A stretch of 64,000 bases of DNA from assembly GCF_017357245.1 (NCBI RefSeq), contig NZ_CP071612.1, positions 4,081,501 through 4,145,500 on the forward strand. Reading direction: 5' to 3'. The position numbers were made by a program, and so were the translations under genes. This document shows, piece by piece, positions 59,875 to 64,000 of this stretch (position 1 is its first letter; every line of letters starts with the position of its first letter). The notes under the pieces were generated by a model. It was not told where the DNA came from. It was given only the letters and a program-made list of their open reading frames with translations, and searched no databases. This DNA is from Rhizobium bangladeshense. GTDB taxonomy: Bacteria; Pseudomonadota; Alphaproteobacteria; Rhizobiales; Rhizobiaceae.

Positions 59875-61098
59875 TTACTTCGCGAGGTTCCGCTTGCCGA
59901 GCGTGCGCAGGCGCAGCGCATTGAGCTTGATGAAGCCGGCCGCGTCCTTCTGGTCATAGGCGCCCTGATCGTCCTCGAAAGTGACGAGCTTATCGGAATA
60001 AAGGGACTTTTCGCTTTCGCGGCCGATGACCATGACATTGCCCTTGTAGAGCTTCAGCGTCACTTCGCCTTCGACATGCTCCTGGCTCTTGTCGATCAGC
60101 GCCTGCAGCATCTCGCGCTCCGGCGAGAACCAGAAGCCGTAATAGATGAGTTCTGCGTAGCGCGGCATGATCTCGTCCTTGAGATGGGCAGCACCCCGGT
60201 CAAGCGTGATGGACTCAATGGCGCGATGGGCCGAGAGCAGGATCGTGCCGCCCGGCGTTTCGTAGACGCCACGCGACTTCATGCCGACAAAGCGGTTCTC
60301 GACGAGATCGAGACGGCCGATGCCGTTGTCGCGGCCATAGGTGTTGAGTGTGGCCAGCAAGGTCGCCGGCGACATCTCGACGCCATTGATCGAGACGGCA
60401 TCACCCTTGCGGAAGCCAACCTTGATGGTGGTCGCCTTGTCGGGCGCGGCCTCCGGCGAAATCGTGCGCATATGCACATACTCGGGAGCCTCCTGCGCCG
60501 GGTCTTCGAGAACCTTGCCCTCGGAGGAGGAGTGCAACAGGTTGGCGTCGACGGAGAAGGGAGCCTCGCCCTTCTTGTCCTTGGCAACCGGGATCTGGTG
60601 CTGTTCGGCAAAGGCGAGCAGCTCCGTGCGGCTCTTGAACGCCCAGTCGCGCCACGGCGCGATGATCTTGATGTCCGGGTTCAGGGCATAGGCTGAGAGC
60701 TCGAAGCGGACCTGGTCGTTGCCCTTGCCGGTCGCGCCATGAGCGATCGCATCCGCGCCGGTCTTGCGGGCGATGTCGATCAGATGCTTGGAGATCAGCG
60801 GCCGGGCAATCGAGGTGCCGAGCAGATAGACGCCCTCGTAGACGGCATTGGCGCGGAACATCGGGAAGACGAAATCCCGCACGAATTCTTCGCGGACGTC
60901 CTCGATGTAGATCTCCTTGATGCCGAGCATTTCGGCCTTTTTGCGCGCCGGCTCCAGCTCCTCGCCCTGGCCGAGATCGGCGGTGAAGGTGACGACTTCG
61001 GCGCCGAGTTCCGTCTGCAGCCACTTCAGGATGATCGAGGTGTCGAGGCCGCCGGAATAGGCGAGCACGACTTTCTTCACGTCTTTGTATGATGCCAT
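59875..61098 (-). CDS. argG: Argininosuccinate synthase
   Basis: 407 residues. PP-loop [18 protein letters not shown] (about 10-27), [13 protein letters not shown] and the Asp/citrulline-binding stretch [17 protein letters not shown] are diagnostic. It joins citrulline and aspartate for arginine synthesis. ATG 61098 gives the family start ([17 protein letters not shown]); the frame is open 28 codons upstream. A decayed partial copy lies about 0.7 kb away on the same strand. Confidence 0.97.
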   Translation of the reverse strand: MASYKDVKKVVLAYSGGLDTSIILKWLQTELGAEVVTFTADLGQGEELEPARKKAEMLGIKEIYIEDVREEFVRDFVFPMFRANAVYEGVYLLGTSIARPLISKHLIDIARKTGADAIAHGATGKGNDQVRFELSAYALNPDIKIIAPWRDWAFKSRTELLAFAEQHQIPVAKDKKGEAPFSVDANLLHSSSEGKVLEDPAQEAPEYVHMRTISPEAAPDKATTIKVGFRKGDAVSINGVEMSPATLLATLNTYGRDNGIGRLDLVENRFVGMKSRGVYETPGGTILLSAHRAIESITLDRGAAHLKDEIMPRYAELIYYGFWFSPEREMLQALIDKSQEHVEGEVTLKLYKGNVMVIGRESEKSLYSDKLVTFEDDQGAYDQKDAAGFIKLNALRLRTLGKRNLAK

Positions 61099-61277
61099 GG
61101 TGATGAGGTCCGTTGCATAAAGGCCGGCGAAAACCCGGTGTCGCGGCACTTTTAGCGAGATTGGCGCGTGACGCAAGGGCAAGTGCGACGGCGCATGGCG
61201 CCGATAGCGTTTGACAGTGCGAAAGCGGCGCCCATATTCGGCTGCGTGCGAACAACGCTCGAGGAGGGGCTTTCCCC

Positions 61278-62129
61278 GTGACCAATATTCAAGATATTTT
61301 CAAGAAGTCCAATGTTGCCGTCATCACCGGCGGCGCCTCCGGCATCGGGCTTGCGGCGGCGAAGTATTTTGCCGGATGCGGCATGAGCGTCGTCATCGCC
61401 GATCTCGGCGGCGATCGGCTGGCCAATGCCGCCGAGGAGCTCAAAGCCATTGCCGGCGAAGAGGATGTAATGGCGGTCGAGACCGACGTCGCCAGCCGGG
61501 ACTCCCTGGAGGCGCTCGAACGCGCCGTACTCCAGCGTTTCGGCCGCGTGCACGTGCTGATGAACAATGCCGGTATCGGACCGGAAACCTCGATCTTCAG
61601 TTCGCAAGCGAGTTGGGACCATATCTTCGCCGTCAACCTGATGGGTGTCGTCAACGGCACCCGCGTCTTCGGCCCCAAGATGCTGTCCCACGGTGAGCCC
61701 GGCCTGATCATCAACACCGGCTCCAAGCAGGGCATTACCACGCCGCCGGGCAGCCCCGCCTACAACATCTCCAAGGCTGGCGTGAAAGTCTTTACCGAAG
61801 CGCTCGAGCACGAGCTACGCAATACCCAAGGGTCGAAGATCTCCGCGCATCTGCTGATCCCCGGCTTCGTCTTCACCGGCCTCACCAAGGGTGACCGCGC
61901 GGAAAAGCCGGCTGGCGCCTGGACACCGGAACAGACCGTCGATTTCATGGTCGAGAGTCTCGAACGCGGCGATTTCTACATCCTCTGCCCCGACAATGAC
62001 GTGACCCGCGCGGTGGACGAACGCCGCATGCTCTGGGCGGCCGGCGATATCGTCGAGAACCGCCCGCCGCTGTCGCGCTGGCACAAGGATTATGCCGAGA
62101 AGTTCAAGGCTTTCCTCGAACAGAAGTAA
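61278..62129 (+). CDS. SDR-family oxidoreductase
   Basis: 283 residues from GTG 61278, which has GAGGAGG at good spacing. [20 protein letters not shown] is the cofactor motif, NNAGIG and the Ser/Tyr/Lys set ([20 protein letters not shown]) complete the active site. The extended C-terminus (from about 205, [20 protein letters not shown] onward) resembles the group annotated as SDR dehydrogenases of unknown specificity. Divergent from argG. Confidence 0.9.
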   Translation: MTNIQDIFKKSNVAVITGGASGIGLAAAKYFAGCGMSVVIADLGGDRLANAAEELKAIAGEEDVMAVETDVASRDSLEALERAVLQRFGRVHVLMNNAGIGPETSIFSSQASWDHIFAVNLMGVVNGTRVFGPKMLSHGEPGLIINTGSKQGITTPPGSPAYNISKAGVKVFTEALEHELRNTQGSKISAHLLIPGFVFTGLTKGDRAEKPAGAWTPEQTVDFMVESLERGDFYILCPDNDVTRAVDERRMLWAAGDIVENRPPLSRWHKDYAEKFKAFLEQK

Positions 62130-62200
62130 TCGGTGGCGGATGCGTGCCGCCCCGGAGGCGTATGGCGGTTCCGGCATAACGGCATCCGCAATAGACGGCC

Positions 62201-62240
62201 AATGCGCGTCGCATGAATCAAGTTTAATGCGACGTGCATT
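62201..62240. repeat. 14-bp inverted repeat between the SDR and LysE genes
   Basis: AATGCGCGTCGCAT (62201-62214) and ATGCGACGTGCATT (62227-62240) pair with one mismatch around a 12-base loop rich in A and T. It may be a terminator-like hairpin of the SDR gene, an operator, or a small Rhizobium repeat. Confidence 0.6.
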
Positions 62241-62311
62241 AGAAGGTTTGATTGGTAATTTTCTCCAAGCCGGGTAAGAGATCACCAGACTTCCGGCTTT
62301 CAGAGTGTGCC

Positions 62312-62953
62312 ATGGATTTTCTGCCGAGCCTGCCCACCCTTCTCGCCTTTGCTGCCGCGACGCTGCTGCTCGCGGCGACCCCAGGCCCTGACATGACGCT
62401 CTCGATCAGCCGCGCGCTCGCCCAGGGCAAGAAGGCGGCTCTTTTCGTCGTCGTCGGCACCAGCCTCGGCATTGTCGTCCACACCATGCTTGTCGCCTTC
62501 GGCATCTCGGCGCTGATCACCGCCTCGCCGACCGCATTCCTGGTCCTCAAGACCGGCGGCGCCGCCTATCTGCTCTGGCTCGCGGTGCAGGCGATCCGCT
62601 TCGGCTCGAAACTCACCGTCGCCAAGCTCGAGACGCAGAAGGGCACCGCACTTGCCAACATCTCATCCGGCTTTTGGGTCAATCTCCTTAACCCGAAGGT
62701 CATCATCTTCTTCATGACCTTCCTGCCGCAATTCGTCAGCGCCGGCGATCCCTCCGTGACGCAGAAACTGCTGTTTCTCGGCTTTTGCTTCATCCTGATC
62801 GGCATGCCCGTCAATGCCGCAGTCGTCTTTGCCGCCGACTGGCTGGCGTCCTGGCTGCAGAACAACAAGAAGGTTCTGCGCGGCATGGACTACACCTTTG
62901 CCGGCGTCTTCTCGATCTTCGCCGCCAAGATCCTGCTGACCCAGGCAAGATAG
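62312..62953 (+). CDS. LysE/RhtB-family amino-acid exporter
   Basis: 213 residues with six membrane segments. AAATLLLAATPGPDMTLSIS holds the PGPD motif, ISRALAQGKKAALFVVVGTS and SSGFWVNLLNPKVIIFFMTF the family NPK/P motif. It exports amino acids or related compounds such as homoserine lactones. ATG 62312 gives the usual N-terminus; the frame opens 20 codons earlier. It is the second exporter of this family in the window. Confidence 0.9.
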   Translation: MDFLPSLPTLLAFAAATLLLAATPGPDMTLSISRALAQGKKAALFVVVGTSLGIVVHTMLVAFGISALITASPTAFLVLKTGGAAYLLWLAVQAIRFGSKLTVAKLETQKGTALANISSGFWVNLLNPKVIIFFMTFLPQFVSAGDPSVTQKLLFLGFCFILIGMPVNAAVVFAADWLASWLQNNKKVLRGMDYTFAGVFSIFAAKILLTQAR

Positions 62954-63013
62954 GCCGCCGTCGGCTTGCCGGTCAGCCCGCTGTCGGCGCTACCGGTCAG
63001 CCCGCGGTTCGGC

Positions 63014-63808
63014 TCAGCCAATCAGCAAAGCATCGTCATCGAGCGTCTGGCCGCGCATCTTGCGGAACATAGCGATCAGATCCTCGACCTGCAGGTTCTT
63101 CCTGTTCTCGCCTGCCACGTCGAGAACGATCTCGCCGCCATGCAGCATAATCGTGCGGTGACCGTAGTCCAGCGCCTGGCGCATCGAATGCGTTACCATC
63201 ATCGTCGTCAGCTTGCGCTCGGCAACAATCTTCTGCGTGAGGTTCATCACGAACTCGGCCATGCCAGGATCAAGGGCCGCCGTATGTTCATCGAGCAGAA
63301 GCACTTCGGACCCGGCAAGTGTCGCCATGACGAGCGACACGGCCTGCCGCTGCCCGCCCGAGAGCAGGTCCATGCGGTCCTTCAACCGATTTTCCAGCCC
63401 TAGGTTGAGCTCGGCGATCCGCTCTCTGAAATAGCCGCGCCTGTTACCACCGAGCGCCGGCGCAAGCCCGCGCTTCTCGCCGCGCCGTGCAGCCAGAGCA
63501 AGATTCTCCTCGATCGACAGCGAGCCGCAGCTGCCCGTCAGCGGATCCTGGAAGACGCGCGCAACCAGGCCCGCGCGCGCCGCCGTCGATTTGCGCGTCA
63601 CGTCGCTCTTGCCGATCAGCACCTGTCCTTCGCTCGGCAGGACGTCACCGGCAAGCACGCCGAGCAGCGTCGATTTGCCGGCGCCGTTGGAGCCGATGAC
63701 GGTGACGAAGGAGCCTTGTTCAATGGTCAGGCTGACGCCGTTCAGCGCCTGCTTCTGCAGCGGCGTGCCGCGTCCGAAGACGACCTTGATGTCCTTGACG
63801 CTGATCAC
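63014..63808 (-). CDS. ABC importer ATPase (COG1101-type)
   Basis: 264 residues. Walker A GSNGAGKST (39-47), signature LSGGQRQAV (149-157), Walker B EVLLLDEHTAALD (168-180) with His in place of the usual Pro after the catalytic Glu, and a switch His in TMMVTHSMRQAL. This type accompanies COG4120 permeases and COG2984 (TrpX-like) binding proteins that take up tryptophan, tyrosine or purine-like compounds. The start codon overlaps the stop of the upstream permease by four bases. Confidence 0.9.
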   Translation of the reverse strand: MISVKDIKVVFGRGTPLQKQALNGVSLTIEQGSFVTVIGSNGAGKSTLLGVLAGDVLPSEGQVLIGKSDVTRKSTAARAGLVARVFQDPLTGSCGSLSIEENLALAARRGEKRGLAPALGGNRRGYFRERIAELNLGLENRLKDRMDLLSGGQRQAVSLVMATLAGSEVLLLDEHTAALDPGMAEFVMNLTQKIVAERKLTTMMVTHSMRQALDYGHRTIMLHGGEIVLDVAGENRKNLQVEDLIAMFRKMRGQTLDDDALLIG

Positions 63809-64000
63809 GATGCGGCACCTCGGCGAAGACGGGGAAGAATGAGCGCGAAGGTCACGAGAACCGCGGTTACGAAATTGAGGTCGGAGGCCTGCAGGCCGAT
63901 GACGTCGCTCGACAGTGCCAGCTGAATCGCGATGCGATAGAGGATCGAACCAAACACACAGCCAATGAGCGCGATCAAGAGACCGCGCCGGCCCAGCAAC
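63805..64000 (-). CDS. ABC importer permease, C-terminal part (runs off right edge)
   Basis: Only the last 64 codons are in the window. RGLLIALIGCVFGSILYRIA and a second hydrophobic stretch (LNFVTAVLVTFALILP) are the last membrane helices, ending with a basic tail (RLRRGAAS). The position before a COG1101 ATPase and the LQASDLNFVTAV motif fit the COG4120 permease family. The stop overlaps the ATPase start (ATGA). Confidence 0.85.
   Translation of the reverse strand, partial: LLGRRGLLIALIGCVFGSILYRIAIQLALSSDVIGLQASDLNFVTAVLVTFALILPRLRRGAAS

Overview
The window looks like a stretch of the main chromosome of an alphaproteobacterium of the order Rhizobiales, most likely the genus Rhizobium near R. 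etli / R. leguminosarum. This is inferred from the atpHAGDC operon lacking the F0 genes, the mdh-sucCDAB-lpd arrangement, the sdhCDAB operon, the hemC-hemD-(mitofilin-like)-hemY block, an Omp19-type lipoprotein, perfect TTAA-N7-TTAA (CtrA-type) motifs and intergenic palindromes of a kind common in Rhizobium. Coding density is high, GC content is high, and gene order is mostly housekeeping. No phage, plasmid, transposase, CRISPR, tRNA or rRNA gene was recognised.

Layout. 1-1000: the end of an SDR oxidoreductase, soxR with a textbook SoxR operator/promoter facing away from it, and a strong terminator. 1083-4042: a TPP riboswitch controlling a thiamin-pyrimidine uptake operon (thiX, thiZ, thiY). 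A short remnant ORF resembling the start of a YkoF-type protein sits between the riboswitch and thiX. 4131-6257: an acyltransferase and an exopolysaccharide-type sugar transferase, followed by a 353-bp element with inverted ends. 6786-11890: the F1 ATP synthase operon on the minus strand, with an extra 79-codon CPFCG-containing gene between atpD and atpC. 12146-21313: a DUF4345 membrane protein, priA, a DapA-like lyase with a GMC oxidoreductase, a GNAT protein with a PlsC-like acyltransferase, xerC and a TraB/GumN-type protein.

21404-34184 is a long minus-strand run of central metabolism: (zapE), mdh, sucC, sucD, sucA, a YciI-family gene, sucB, a DUF4241 protein, a secreted protein, an SDR, then lpd. 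It encodes malate dehydrogenase, succinyl-CoA synthetase and the complete 2-oxoglutarate dehydrogenase complex. Succinate dehydrogenase (sdhCDAB, 35032-38465) follows after an Omp19-like lipoprotein gene. 38780-42785 holds an exported protein, a METTL20-like methyltransferase, an EVE protein, a second YciI protein, gpsA and tsaD. hemC, hemD, a mitofilin-like protein, hemY, a TerB-like protein and a glutamine amidotransferase run rightward from 42858 to 48737. 48759-56850 holds an MFS transporter, yggT/DUF167, ppa, a GNAT protein, typA, an M3 oligopeptidase and an orphan protein with a CtrA-type box. 56919-64000 holds two LysE exporters, a TetR-cupin pair, a NUDIX hydrolase, argG plus a degraded argG fragment, an SDR, and the ATPase and truncated permease of an ABC importer.

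No clearly new multi-gene system is evident. The most interesting leads are the CPFCG gene in the atp operon, the SoxR-driven short transcription unit, the riboswitch-coupled YkoF-like remnant, the decayed argG copy and the CtrA-type boxes beside uncharacterised genes. Family assignments come from reading the protein sequences and recalled family features, not from database searches.
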